This document shows, piece after piece, positions 21,367-30,870 of a stretch of DNA of 64,000 nucleotides. The translations under genes were made by a program, and so were the position numbers. How positions within the stretch are numbered: position 1 is the stretch's first letter; every line of letters begins with the position of its first letter. Origin of the DNA: Trichomonas vaginalis G3 (Eukaryota; Parabasalia; Trichomonadida; Trichomonadidae); the NCBI RefSeq assembly GCF_026262505.1, contig NC_067208.1, forward strand, positions 14,827,962-14,891,961, read 5' to 3'. The notes beneath the pieces are model-generated. The model saw only the letters and a program-made list of their open reading frames with translations, was not told the origin of the DNA and did not search any database.

Positions 21367-22415
21367 CTGGACTGTTGTCAAAATGTCATGTTGTCAGTAA
21401 TTTTAAGAGAAGTTAATTAACCTGGTGACATGGTGACGTGGTGACACCTTCAGTTATTCAAAAATAATTAATTATTGAATAACCTAAAAACATTTACGAA
21501 AAAATTAATGAAAACATTAACGTAAACATAAACGATAAAATTTATTTCCGGGAATGTTGTCAAAATGTCATGTTGTCAGTAATTTTAAGAGAAGTTAATT
21601 AACCTGGTGACATGGTGACGTGGTGACACCTTCAGTTATTCAAAAATAATTAATTATTGAATAACCTAAAAAACATTTACGAAAAAATTAATGAAAACAT
21701 TAACGTAAACATAAACGATAAAATTTATTTCCGGGAATGTTGTCAAAATGTCATGTTGTCAGTAATTTTAAGAGAAGTTAATTAACCTGGTGACATGGTG
21801 ACGTGGTGACACCTTCAGTTATTCAAAAATAATTAATTATTGAATAACCTAAAAACATTTACGAAAAAATTAATGAAAACATTAACGTAAACATAAACGA
21901 TAAAATTTATTTCCGGGAATGTTGTCAAAATGTCATGTTGTCAGTAATTTTAAGAGAAGTTAATTAACCTGGTGACATGGTGACGTGGTGACACCTTCAG
22001 TTATTCAAAAATAATTAATTATTGAATAACCTAAAAACATTTACGAAAAAATTAATGAAAACATTAACGTAAACATAAACGATAAAATTTATTTCCGGGA
22101 ATGTTGTCAAAATGTCATGTTGTCAGTAATTTTAAGAGAAGTTAATTAACCTGGTGACATGGTGATCGTGGTGACACCTTCAGTTATTCAAAAATAATTA
22201 ATTATTGAATAACCTAAAAACATTACGAAAAAATTAATGAAAACATTAACGTAAACATAAACGATAAAATTTATTTCCGGGAATGTTGTCAAAATGTCAT
22301 GTTGTCAGTAATTTTAAGAGAAGTTAATTAACCTGGTGACATGGTGACGTGGTGACACCTTCAGTTATTCAAAAATAATTAATTATTGAATAACCTAAAA
22401 ACCATTAACGATAAA
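21367..22415. repeat. Tandem array with iteron-like modules, ~182-bp unit x ~6
   Basis: Six copies of the iteron module (TTGTCAAAATGTCATGTTGTCA, GTTAATTAAC, GGTGACAT-GGTGACGT-GGTGACAC) at a period of 182-183 bp. They are separated by an A-rich spacer with an imperfect ATTAACGTAAACATAAACG repeat. Relative to the other array the module is inverted, so the two arrays face each other across the primase-helicase gene. The promoter of that gene lies within or next to this array. Confidence 0.93.
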
Positions 22416-22476
22416 ATATATTTCTGCAGTTCATCCATTACTTCATTACCTAATTAATTACAGACATAAAATATAT

Positions 22477-23655
22477 TTAGTTCATTCGGTACCATGCAAA
22501 TACAGTCACAAATGGTGGCATGTAATCTTTACCCAAGCCTGTTGGATTTGTTGTGAAAGTATGGACATGATTTCCTCCTGGTTCAGTTGGTCGAAAAATC
22601 TTTTTTGCTGCATTGTTATAAGATGGAGATAAAACGTCATTGCCAGCTTCATACTCTGAGTTGTATAATGGGTGGTCTCTTAATGAGTGGCTATGGTCGC
22701 CAGAAAAGTTTGTCGTTCCTGTATGAGTGTGCGGTGGAAGGTTTGCTTCTTTAATTTTCTTCGAACCTCCTGTTTGCTTTGAATATCTAGCACAGTATAA
22801 GAATTTATCTACAATCTGCTTCCACGTACCAAAACCCAGAACTGTTGCGGGATTTGTTGAGTTCATTGACGTATAAATAGAACCAACAGGATATAATGTT
22901 TGAAGTATTTCATTTTTCATGCTTGTAATCACATCATTTACTTCCGACTTCTTTGCATAATTTTCATCAACATAAGTTTTATCTGCTTTAAGGTCTAAAC
23001 ATCCTGAAACCCATCCTGTATCAGCTTTAACTTTAAAAGTCTCCGATGTCCATTCATGATACCATTCAACCTTTTCTTTAATTTCATTATCTTTTTCATC
23101 AACATAAGTTTTATCTGCTTTAAGGTCTAAACATCCTGAAACCCATCCTGTATCAGCTTTAACTTTAAAAGTCTCCGATGTCCATTCATGATACCATTCA
23201 ACCTTTTCTTTAATTTCATTATCTTTTTCATCAACATAAACCAAATTTGCCTTCTTATTTAATTCACTATCCACATATTCCTTATCCACCTTCTTCATTA
23301 TGTCGTTTAGGAAACCTTCTATGAATTCCTCATTTAAATTAAATCTTCCAATCTTCAAAACTTTAGGAAATGCATTTAATGCGTAATATCTCTGTTCTTC
23401 TGGTGGAATTGATGTTATATCATCCGTTATTCCTTTAATTTTTGAATTCATAAATAAAATTTCTTTTATATTTGATATCACTGCACCACCTTTGCAAACG
23501 AATTCGAAATGGTCATTTTTCAATACTATCTCCAAATCTCCATATTTCAACCTTTGCGTTTGTTCTGCCGTCTTTGAATTATATGCATATATGGCGTATG
23601 TAATTTTCTGAAGGACCTGGGCGCTTTGCGCCTTAAGTTGCTGTTGTTTAATCAT
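22477..23655 (-). CDS. Phage-type tail-fibre/collar-like protein of the Polinton
   Basis: A 392-residue frame that reads through; ATG at 23653-23655. The N-terminal ~120 residues are mixed. Two tandem 44-residue repeats follow (YVDEKDNEIKEKVEWYHEW...), encoded by a virtually identical 132-bp DNA duplication. The C-terminal part has the collar/fibre signature LYPVGSIYTSMNSTNPATV-LGFGTW and a His-rich tip (LPPHTHTGTTNFSGDHSHS). Such domains form trimeric receptor-binding fibres in tailed phages and in some large DNA viruses. By inference this was the virion's attachment fibre. It lies with the capsid genes on the minus strand. Confidence 0.75.
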   Translation of the reverse strand: MIKQQQLKAQSAQVLQKITYAIYAYNSKTAEQTQRLKYGDLEIVLKNDHFEFVCKGGAVISNIKEILFMNSKIKGITDDITSIPPEEQRYYALNAFPKVLKIGRFNLNEEFIEGFLNDIMKKVDKEYVDSELNKKANLVYVDEKDNEIKEKVEWYHEWTSETFKVKADTGWVSGCLDLKADKTYVDEKDNEIKEKVEWYHEWTSETFKVKADTGWVSGCLDLKADKTYVDENYAKKSEVNDVITSMKNEILQTLYPVGSIYTSMNSTNPATVLGFGTWKQIVDKFLYCARYSKQTGGSKKIKEANLPPHTHTGTTNFSGDHSHSLRDHPLYNSEYEAGNDVLSPSYNNAAKKIFRPTEPGGNHVHTFTTNPTGLGKDYMPPFVTVFAWYRMN

Positions 23656-23679
23656 TTATTACGATTTAAAAATAAATAT

Positions 23680-24389
23680 TTAATCCGTTATCTCATCAGC
23701 TATTTTCTCTATTTGAAATTGCCATAATATTTCATTCATAAATTCTAAATCACAATCAAATAGGTCAGTTATTTTAAATTTAATATTTGATAAATCTTTT
23801 GAATGAAGAATAAATGAATTCCCGGATAATTGAAACGGATATGATAAAGAAAATGTGTTTAAGTTGATGGATAAAATGTTTTGTATTGATGGGTAAGAGT
23901 TAGGGTCTAATGTTTGATGTGAAAATCTCATTGGGGTATTAACTTTATCACATTTGATTAAAATGAAATTGGAACCAGTGTCAGAATACAAAACATCCCC
24001 AACATCTTTTTCAAAATTTAATATCCCCAACAATGAACGAAGATGAGGAGTACAAAATTTAATTTTCAGCGGGAATTTAATAAGGTTATTTATTTCATCA
24101 AGTTCAAAAAGTTTATCGGGTTTTGATTTAAAATTTTCTTCATACCATATGATAAATGATTCATTTAAATAACTTAAAATCATGTTAATATCCCATTTCG
24201 CTATCACATTATTTATATACATATCATACGTTTTTTCAAGTCATCTTTAATAAATGATATATAATCTGAAGGGTCTAAAAGAATGGGATTAAATTTACCA
24301 CTCACAGAAACGAGAGTAACATTATAAATTCCGCTAACTGTTAAATTTAATTCACAGCTATTATTCGAAATAATATTGATAATTGACAT
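23680..24389 (-). pseudogene. Unassigned Polinton capsid-region protein (fossil)
   Basis: Coding text runs from an ATG near 24389 to the stop at 23680. It is rich in alternating hydrophobic and polar residues suggestive of beta strands (for example SNFILIKCDKVNTP, LNTFSLSYPFQLSGNSFIL). The position next to the fibre gene suggests a minor capsid or fibre-base protein, but I cannot place the family. It looks broken about once. Confidence 0.4.
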
Positions 24390-24408
24390 TTTTATTACGA
24401 TTAAAAAT

Positions 24409-24799
24409 ATGGTAAAGCGTTATTTTCCAGTGATAAATAAAACTAGAATAAGATTACCTCAAGAATTCATAAATTCAACGAATAAGAAATTCATTCATGT
24501 TATAAATTTTAGTGTTTTTCAGAAAATATGAGTCAGTGTCATATTCATCAACAGGTTATATTTCACTTCATTCAAATTTAGTTCAATCAAACCCATATAA
24601 TGACCATTTCATAAGATTTTCAGATGGTATTAAAAATGTAATTGATAGATTAAAATATGAACAGATTGACAATATCGAATTTTTGGAATTTTGGTTTAAA
24701 TATCCCGATGGAAAAAAGATTGAAGTTAAAGATAAAGCTGATACTATAACAAAAACAATTACAATGACCGATCCGGATAGTGGGGAACAAAAGAAATAA
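24409..24799 (+). pseudogene. Small Polinton protein on the plus strand (fossil)
   Basis: Coding-like text begins with ATG 24409 and ends at the stop at 24797-24799. It includes FWFKYPDGKKIEVKDKADT and a Thr-rich C-terminus (TITKTITMTDPDSGEQKK). It is divergent from the neighbouring minus-strand gene, with a ~20-bp gap between the two starts. Function unknown. It appears broken. Confidence 0.35.
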
Positions 24800-24889
24800 A
24801 ACAAACGATAGAAAACTGGTGAAAGGTCAATTATTATTGATTATGATTCAAAGGATTATTATTCGATAATGTTAATGCTTGAATATTAA

Positions 24890-25560
24890 ATAGCCTTAAC
24901 AAAGAATTTTTCAAGTGATATTTTATATTCATCAACTATTTTATTATAAATATCATTATATGTTAAATGAAGTTCAGTTGTTGTTCCGTTCTTTGATATC
25001 TTAATTGTGCTAATATCCTTTATAGGATTTATTTTTGCAACTGTTCCGCAGCATGAAACCTCATCATCTATGAAAAATTGAATCTTAACGTCTGAATCTT
25101 GAACATCACAAAGAATGGCGATAATGTAAATTAATGATTCATAAGGTAAAAATAATTAAACCAGATTGGTCAATTAAATTTATTATTGAATCATAATTAT
25201 TAATTATATATCACGGTAAATTTTCATTAATTCAGAATTAATGTCTATTTTATATGGGTTCTCGATGTTTGATGAAAAGGTGGGGGTATGTTGGATAAGT
25301 AGGAATTTCAGCAGGTTCTTTACCGGGTTCAGATAAAATGATTGGGTCTCCATCTTCTTTATTTTGCTCCTCCTCCTTTTTCGGTAAGTCACGAGTTAAT
25401 AAATTGGTTGAGTTGCTGACCTTGTTAATTCAGGGCTAACATTAACTTTAACATTTTGAATAATTCGTGATTTATCATCATTTACGTTATAACCAACCGT
25501 AATCTCTGCTTTTGCGTTAGTGTTCTTTTGACTAGTGAAACGTCTTCTCATTTATATTCG
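24890..25560 (-). pseudogene. Decayed small Polinton genes (fossil)
   Basis: There are at least two short minus-strand coding relics. One starts near 25551 with MRRRFTSQKNTNAKAEITV, is basic at its N-terminus and precedes the region 25.2-25.4 kb. The other ends near 24890. Both keep the A/T-rich leader before their start. Broken in several places. No family was recognised. Confidence 0.35.
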
Positions 25561-25584
25561 AATAAAAAAAATATATTTAAACTT

Positions 25585-26478
25585 TTATTTTGCTGGAAGT
25601 TTTGAATCTATTATTCCCTGTATTTGTTCTTGAAGTTGATTTTTAGCTGGTTCATTGTAATTAATAGACCTAATATATTCATTAATTGCATTCTTATAAT
25701 CATCTGATTTCTCAAATTTTCTTTTATCTAATTCCTTAACTAAATCATAAGTTAAACCTCGTTGCTGATATAATGGTTTCTTAATTAAATCTTTGAATGC
25801 TTGAGATAAAGCACCTGATGCAATTCTTGCTACTATAATTGGTTGAATTGATGTTTAAGTTCATCTTTAACATTTGCGAAAACTGGATCGAATAAAGCAA
25901 CTTTAAAGAATTTCTTAGCTGAATTCAGGTCTAATATTTGCATAATTGACCATCAAACTGGTTAGAATATCGTGGTAATCCATCTGGTCCCTCAATAGCA
26001 TTTAATTCTTCATTGAAATAAGAATATGGATTATGACGGTATGAATTAATTGGACCATTTTCCACCTTCTCCAATGTATTGTTTAACAGCTTTTCCATTT
26101 TCATCAAATTGCATAGATAACGTTCATTATATGCTTTACGTTTAGGATAATCAGTTATAGTTAATTTGTAACCATTTATGACTTTAATATTACCTTGACC
26201 ATCAGTAATGAAAACTTCATTTATACCATCAGGTTTTCCATTTGGACCCGTAATGTCTGCTTCGTGTGCTTCCCAATTTGGACCTTGACGTTTGGCATAT
26301 GCTTGAGCTTCTGGTAATGTTAAAACGTTTCTCATTTGTTTAACATCTTTTTGAAGACCAGCAACAATATGAACTAATTTTTCATTCCATCAGGAACTTT
26401 CATAGTTCTATTATATGCACCCTTTTTGTTTGTTCCTTGTTTTAATGGAACCTGTAGAAGATTTGCCATTTCTGTCAT
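25585..26478 (-). pseudogene. Polinton capsid-region protein, unassigned (fossil)
   Basis: Coding text runs from an ATG at 26476-26478 ([15 protein letters not shown]...) to a stop near 25585. The best-preserved block is Asn/Tyr/Pro-rich (AYAKRQGPNWEAHEADITG, KVINGYKLTITDYPKRKAY). The position between the fibre and major capsid genes suggests a structural or minor capsid protein. Broken in several places; the family is not recognised. Confidence 0.4.
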
Positions 26479-26539
26479 GTTTAATTATAAATAAAAATAA
26501 AAATTAATTATAAAAAGTTAATCAAATTTAACACTTCCT

Positions 26540-27322
26540 TATTTAAATCAAACTATTATTTTTCCATGTTCACCTAATTGCTGATATTGTGTGTAAAGTT
26601 CATTAATGCTCATTGGTAAATTCACTTGATAAAGCAAACGTTCAACTGTTGACGACTAAACCCACTGAAAATGAAAAGTGTTGATAGATTTGATTTAATG
26701 TTTGTGCTTAATGCTTTGAAATATTGAACAGCCATAAAAAGATGAACACTGAATGTGTCGACATTGAGTTAATAACTGATTAAAATATGATTTCTCATTT
26801 GTTATTAGTTTTGATTTCACTGCATCATCTTAGAAATGAGTGAATGCAAAAATCTCTATCAAAATTTGAAATAGAAAGTGTTTCAAATAATTCATCTCGT
26901 TGTTTATCAATAATTTTATCCTCTAATCCTTGCTTCGATTGTATATAATTTTTATACATTAAAAATTTTTTAAATAATCTTCTGCTTCTTCTTGTGATAA
27001 ATAAATAATTGGAATTTTGATTAAATGCTTTAAAGATTCAAATGTATCATCTGAAGGGAACCTGAACGTTGATATAAATTAACACATGTGAATAGGGGGA
27101 AGTTAGCAATAATGATAATTTGTTTAATATCGTTAAGTTTTTTTATATTTTACCAATTGCTCAGTGATTGAATTTAAGTAACATTCAATATGGAATTTTC
27201 ATTAATTTTTCCTTAGATAGAGCATTTCTATTATCACTCAATGCTTCATTAATCATATCATCTACGTATGTATTATATACTCCCGCTAATTCTTCATAAG
27301 GGGTGGATGAATTTAAATCCAT
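26540..27322 (-). pseudogene. Heavily decayed Polinton gene (fossil)
   Basis: Coding-like text starts at ATG 27320-27322 (MDLNSSTPYEELAGVYNTY) and continues in scattered blocks (for example IPIIYLSQEEAEDYLKN) to about 26540. This is where a packaging ATPase might be expected, next to the capsid gene, but I see no nucleotide-binding motif and do not assign one. It is the most degraded part of the element. Confidence 0.35.
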
Positions 27323-27346
27323 TTAATCAAAAATAAATTTATAATT

Positions 27347-28987
27347 TTAAACATTTCTATTCATCAATATTTCATCATATGAACTTCTATACTGTGGTGG
27401 TGTACCTGTTGGATGATATTTCAAACCTTCGTCCGGTGTCCATGTCCAATATGTAGTCCTAGTAAACCAAACCTGAGGAGGATTTGTCACCTTTGAACAG
27501 TAAGTGTCATTTTCACCCTGAATGATTGGATAAGCTTTCACTTGTACTGTAACTTGTGAGTTGAAAGTTTCTAATCCATCAAAGAATATACCCGCTCCAT
27601 CACGTTGAACTGGAATAGTGCATAAGAATGAAGTTTGGTCTTTCCATGTTCTAGCTAATGGTGTGCCATCATCTGCATTCAGTGGTCTAGTTAATGAGTC
27701 CTCGTATTCTTCTGTGCATTCATTCACTCCATCTAAATCAGAAGCTTGAAGCATACGTGTAAAGAATATGTCGCCCACTGTGGTCATCGCTTGATCGGGG
27801 AAGTTTCTGGAATCTATAGTGACCTGAAGACCTCGAAGCATTGGATTTTCTAAAACCGTTCTTTGCATTGCATTCTTCGGAAATGTTAACACAACATCTG
27901 TAACATTATGAAGAGCGTATGAGAAATCTGAGCTAATACCTTCAGGAGTGATGCAACCTCCATTTAGTGAACGAACGTCAATATGTTGAGCTGGAATCAT
28001 GAATGGATCTTCCTTACTAAATAAACGTGGTATTGCTTTAACTGATTCTTCAATTAAACCGTATCCTGGTGTAATGCATTTATCCTCTAAAACTTCCATC
28101 TTTGTGCATGAAATAATAACGTCATCAACTGTTGCGTCAGCAGATGTAGCGGCTAAGCTTGTAATTAATTTGGTAGGAAGTCCGATTTGTTGGAATTTGC
28201 GATCATATTTATAAACATGATTCATAATCTTTTCATAATTTTCATCAGTTATCTTTTCATAAACGTAATTTTGTAAATCAGCAACTCTTAACGGGTCAAC
28301 CTGACAAAATACTAAAGTATCCCTGAAAACATAATATTTAAGAATGATATCACCAAATGATTTAGGATAATCATCGAACGCCTGAAATGCTAACAAATCA
28401 TTTACCGGAATAATCATATCAAAAGTGACATCAACTTCTTCATTTGCTTTCTTGAAAACTTCTGAAGGGTCAATATATTTACCACATACTGAGTTATCAT
28501 ATTTTTGAACATTATTATATAACGAATGAACAAACTTTTTAACTTTCCTTTCTGATTTTGGTTTATATGTTGCAAATGCGAAAGATTCACGGGCGCAATC
28601 CATCTGAAGATAACCGGCATCACCTCTTTCGGTTTCTACTTCTAATTGTTTAAAGCTTTGATTTGATGATTTGTAACCAACGAATAAACGCATGCATTTA
28701 AAAGCGGCATCACATGTGAAAGCTTTATTTGAAACTAGAGTTGCTTTAACTTTGCGTTTAATATATGTGTCACCTAATTGGTTCACATCATGAGCCGGAT
28801 TTGTAATTCTTAAATGAGTTTGTTTATCATCAAAATATGGAGCATCAGAGTCATAGCATGAACTTTCAAGTTCTCTATAATATCTTCTACCGTCATTCTT
28901 TGCGAATATTTCATTTATCTTTTCGAATGAATGAAACACATTTCCATTAATCGGTTTAGTGTTTGGCACCAAATAGTTAGTCGTCAT
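27347..28987 (-). CDS. Polinton major capsid protein, double-jelly-roll type
   Basis: A 546-residue frame that reads through whole; ATG at 28985-28987. The length, gene position and beta-rich sequence fit the double-jelly-roll major capsid protein of Polintons. Blocks include TFDMIIPVNDLLAFQAFDDY in the first half, and IDSRNFPDQAMTTVGD, ITPEGISSDFSYALHNVTDV and TVQVKAYPIIQGENDTYC in the second. In viruses of this lineage it forms hexameric capsomers. The call rests on context plus general pattern, not on a unique motif. It is preceded by the element's A/T-rich leader and is the largest structural gene. Confidence 0.7.
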   Translation of the reverse strand: MTTNYLVPNTKPINGNVFHSFEKINEIFAKNDGRRYYRELESSCYDSDAPYFDDKQTHLRITNPAHDVNQLGDTYIKRKVKATLVSNKAFTCDAAFKCMRLFVGYKSSNQSFKQLEVETERGDAGYLQMDCARESFAFATYKPKSERKVKKFVHSLYNNVQKYDNSVCGKYIDPSEVFKKANEEVDVTFDMIIPVNDLLAFQAFDDYPKSFGDIILKYYVFRDTLVFCQVDPLRVADLQNYVYEKITDENYEKIMNHVYKYDRKFQQIGLPTKLITSLAATSADATVDDVIISCTKMEVLEDKCITPGYGLIEESVKAIPRLFSKEDPFMIPAQHIDVRSLNGGCITPEGISSDFSYALHNVTDVVLTFPKNAMQRTVLENPMLRGLQVTIDSRNFPDQAMTTVGDIFFTRMLQASDLDGVNECTEEYEDSLTRPLNADDGTPLARTWKDQTSFLCTIPVQRDGAGIFFDGLETFNSQVTVQVKAYPIIQGENDTYCSKVTNPPQVWFTRTTYWTWTPDEGLKYHPTGTPPQYRSSYDEILMNRNV

Positions 28988-29056
28988 TTATTAATAAATA
29001 AAAAATCAAAATTAAAAGATGAAAATGAATTTTTAATTTTAATGAAATAATCAACT

Positions 29057-29272
29057 ATGGCTGCAGGTATATTTAAGAAACTGTGGGATAAAGTAAAAAG
29101 AGGAGCGAGTAAAGTTTGGGAAACATTGAAGAAGGGAGCAAATTGGATATTTAAGAATAAAGAAGCAATTAGTGACGTTGCTGAATCAATAACACCAAAA
29201 GCTGCCCCAATAAGAGAAGTTTTAAATAAAGGAGAAAAAGTTTATCAAAGACTTCAACCGATACTAAGATAA
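29057..29272 (+). CDS. Small amphipathic Polinton protein A
   Basis: A 71-residue protein starting MAAGIFKKLWDKVKRGASKVWETL, a textbook amphipathic cationic helix rich in Trp and Lys, followed by a second helix. It shares its first ~10 residues with the divergent-strand gene at 29301-29532. By analogy with adenovirus protein VI-like membrane-active peptides it could act on membranes or bind the capsid interior. That is inference only. It diverges from the capsid gene across a ~70-bp spacer. Confidence 0.55.
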   Translation: MAAGIFKKLWDKVKRGASKVWETLKKGANWIFKNKEAISDVAESITPKAAPIREVLNKGEKVYQRLQPILR

Positions 29273-29300
29273 AAATAATATTTATTTATTTTTCCACTAT

Positions 29301-29532
29301 CTACCTCCTATTTTATTAAGTATTCCTTCAGCTATTCCACCAATTGCGTTACCTGCTTGTGCTCCCATCGCCGGATTACCTGCTTTAGTACCTAATACTC
29401 CACCTATGATAGTTCCTGCCGTTTTCGCTACTGGTGCCAAAAAGTTTGCAATGGGTTTAATAATCTTTTATGAACCCAACCCGCAGCTTTCTTAATTCCA
29501 TCCCATAATTTTTTAAAGAATCCTGCCGCCAT
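29301..29532 (-). pseudogene. Small amphipathic Polinton protein B, paralogue of A (fossil)
   Basis: It begins MAAGFFKKLWDGIKKAAGWVH, matching the start of the plus-strand neighbour. It ends in a Gly/Ala-rich hydrophobic region (IIGGVLGTKAGNPAMGAQAG) typical of membrane-inserting or fibre-associated small proteins. It converges tail to tail with gene A. Broken about once. Confidence 0.5.
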
Positions 29533-29599
29533 TTCTGATTTAATATTAATTAAAAAAATATATTTCATCACTTATATTCTAATTTTTATTTAATGATAA

Positions 29600-29968
29600 A
29601 TGAAACCGATTTTAAAAATAAATGAAACAGAGGAGGAAGAAATAAATGAAAGTGAAAATGTTCAACAAAAAATAAACGTTGTTAAACCAATTACTGAAAT
29701 AAAAATTTTTTCATCTGTTGAAGAATTTAATGACTATTATGCTAATAATAAAAAATTATTTGAAGAATTGACAACATGTAAATTGAATAAAATGTTTAAA
29801 GTTGATGGATTCAAAATTTCAAAAATAAAGGGGGTGGTTAGTTTGAAATCTATTCCTCAATCAAGAATCACCTCATTAATGAAAATTGATGATTTAACAA
29901 AAAGAATAGAAGAGATTGAAGAAAGAATGAATCAAATAATTGATTTCATAAATTCAAATAATCATTAG
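29600..29968 (+). CDS. Polinton coiled-coil protein, 122 aa
   Basis: An acidic N-terminus (NETEEEEINESENVQQ), a middle block with FSSVEEFNDYYANNKKLFEEL, and a C-terminal leucine/isoleucine heptad helix (LMKIDDLTKRIEEIEERMNQ). Probably a small trimeric or dimeric coiled-coil protein of the virion or regulation. No family recognised. It lies just inside the right end. Confidence 0.45.
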   Translation: MKPILKINETEEEEINESENVQQKINVVKPITEIKIFSSVEEFNDYYANNKKLFEELTTCKLNKMFKVDGFKISKIKGVVSLKSIPQSRITSLMKIDDLTKRIEEIEERMNQIIDFINSNNH

Positions 29969-29972
29969 TTTC

Positions 29973-30041
29973 TTAAAGTTCAATGTTGAACTCATCAAAT
30001 TCTTTTTCTCGTTTATGAGGTCTTTGATTATGACTCCATTA
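29973..30041 (-). pseudogene. Right-end counterpart of the TIR-overlapping tiny ORF (fossil)
   Basis: An inverted block matches 10297-10345 and encodes the same WSHNQRPHKR motif in the orientation pointing into the element. The downstream sequence then diverges (EKEFDEFNIEL). This shows that the subterminal DNA inside the TIRs was also once shared by both ends. Confidence 0.5.
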
Positions 30042-30062
30042 TATTTATACCTCCTTTCGTAC

Positions 30063-30150
30063 CTGTTGTCAAAATGTCATGTTGTCATCATTTTTAAGAG
30101 AAGTTAATTAACCTGGTGACATGGTGACGTGGTGACACTTTCAGTTCTTC
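30063..30150. repeat. Single iteron-like module beside the right TIR
   Basis: One copy of the module seen in the two internal arrays: three TGTCA motifs at 8-bp spacing, GTTAATTAAC, then GGTGACAT-GGTGACGT-GGTGACAC. It lies ten bases inside the right terminal repeat. A copy at the left end was not seen. Confidence 0.9.
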
Positions 30151-30159
30151 AAAAATAAT

Positions 30160-30336
30160 TAATTAATCACGGAATATCTGACATCATCTATATATAGCTT
30201 CTTTTATAAAAGATAAAAAAAATTATTTTAAAATTAATGTTAATTTTTTAATGATTTATAAATAAATATATTTTAATGCATCGTCTATATATAGATGTAA
30301 CAAAAAAAGTCACACAACCCTTCATATCCTACTACT
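30160..30336. repeat. Polinton right terminal inverted repeat
   Basis: Inverse copy of 10091-10268, ending ...ATCCTACTACT. One mismatch was seen over about 177 bp, which argues for a recent insertion or for repair between ends. Confidence 0.9.
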
Positions 30337-30870
30337 TCAAAAGTACTGCGATTTGATTGCTTTTCACATAGCCATTATTCTTCAATAGACTCAGAAATCA
30401 TTTTATCATAGAAACGATTTGATAAATCCTATTTTTGCATTTGATTTCAATTGAATGTTCAATGAAAAGGCATAATTTTACGTGGAAAATAATGTATTAT
30501 ACTAATAAAAATTGTTTCAAATACTAAAACTCGTTTTTAATATAAATTCAAAATCGAATTTTTACTTTTTGTAACTCCAGATGAGATGAAAAAATCTTAA
30601 ATTTAACATGTTTAGAAAAGGTTTGATAAAACATGAAGTCATTTGTTTAGATAATAAATGAGTTATCTATCATATGCCCATTCTAGATTATGTTTTATTA
30701 ATAAAGGAATGATAATTTTTCATGAAGAAATTAGTCATCAAGGAAATAAAAAAAAATTAAGAGTTGGAAAAACAATAAAAGAAATAATGTAACAAAAACA
30801 GGCTTGGATAACTTTAATAAAACTAACAATAAAACACAAAAATAAAATACAATAAGAATTAAAAATAAAA
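30337..30870. other. Intergenic, right flank of the Polinton
   Basis: AT-rich spacer with no confident gene. A 44-codon frame (30658-30792) is noted under rejected items. The 3' end of the next minus-strand gene abuts at 30871. Confidence 0.5.

Larger units (their letters stand above)
10091..30336. mobile_element. Polinton/Maverick DNA element (fossil), 20.2 kb
   Basis: The element is bounded by ~177-bp terminal inverted repeats starting AGTAGTAGGA, as Polintons typically start with AG and end with CT. A candidate 5-6 bp imperfect target duplication flanks it. Parts in order: small TIR-overlapping gene, unknown gene with an inserted MITE, protein-primed family B DNA polymerase, retroviral-type integrase, two tiny basic proteins, tandem array, primase-SF3 helicase (minus), tandem array, phage-type fibre (minus), several unassigned capsid-region genes (minus), double-jelly-roll capsid protein (minus), small amphipathic proteins and a coiled-coil protein. 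The element is broken in roughly ten to fifteen places, mostly in the polymerase region and between 23.7 and 27.3 kb. The nearly identical TIRs suggest a young insertion. I did not recognise the packaging ATPase or the maturation protease. Confidence 0.93.

Noticed and set aside
26540-27322. Polinton packaging ATPase in this slot
   Set aside because: Position is suggestive but no nucleotide-binding motif is visible in the decayed text, so no assignment is made.
30658-30792. A 44-codon frame (MSYLSYAHSRLCF...) to the right of the Polinton
   Set aside because: Short, in AT-rich spacer, no recognisable motif or leader; may be chance or a small gene remnant.
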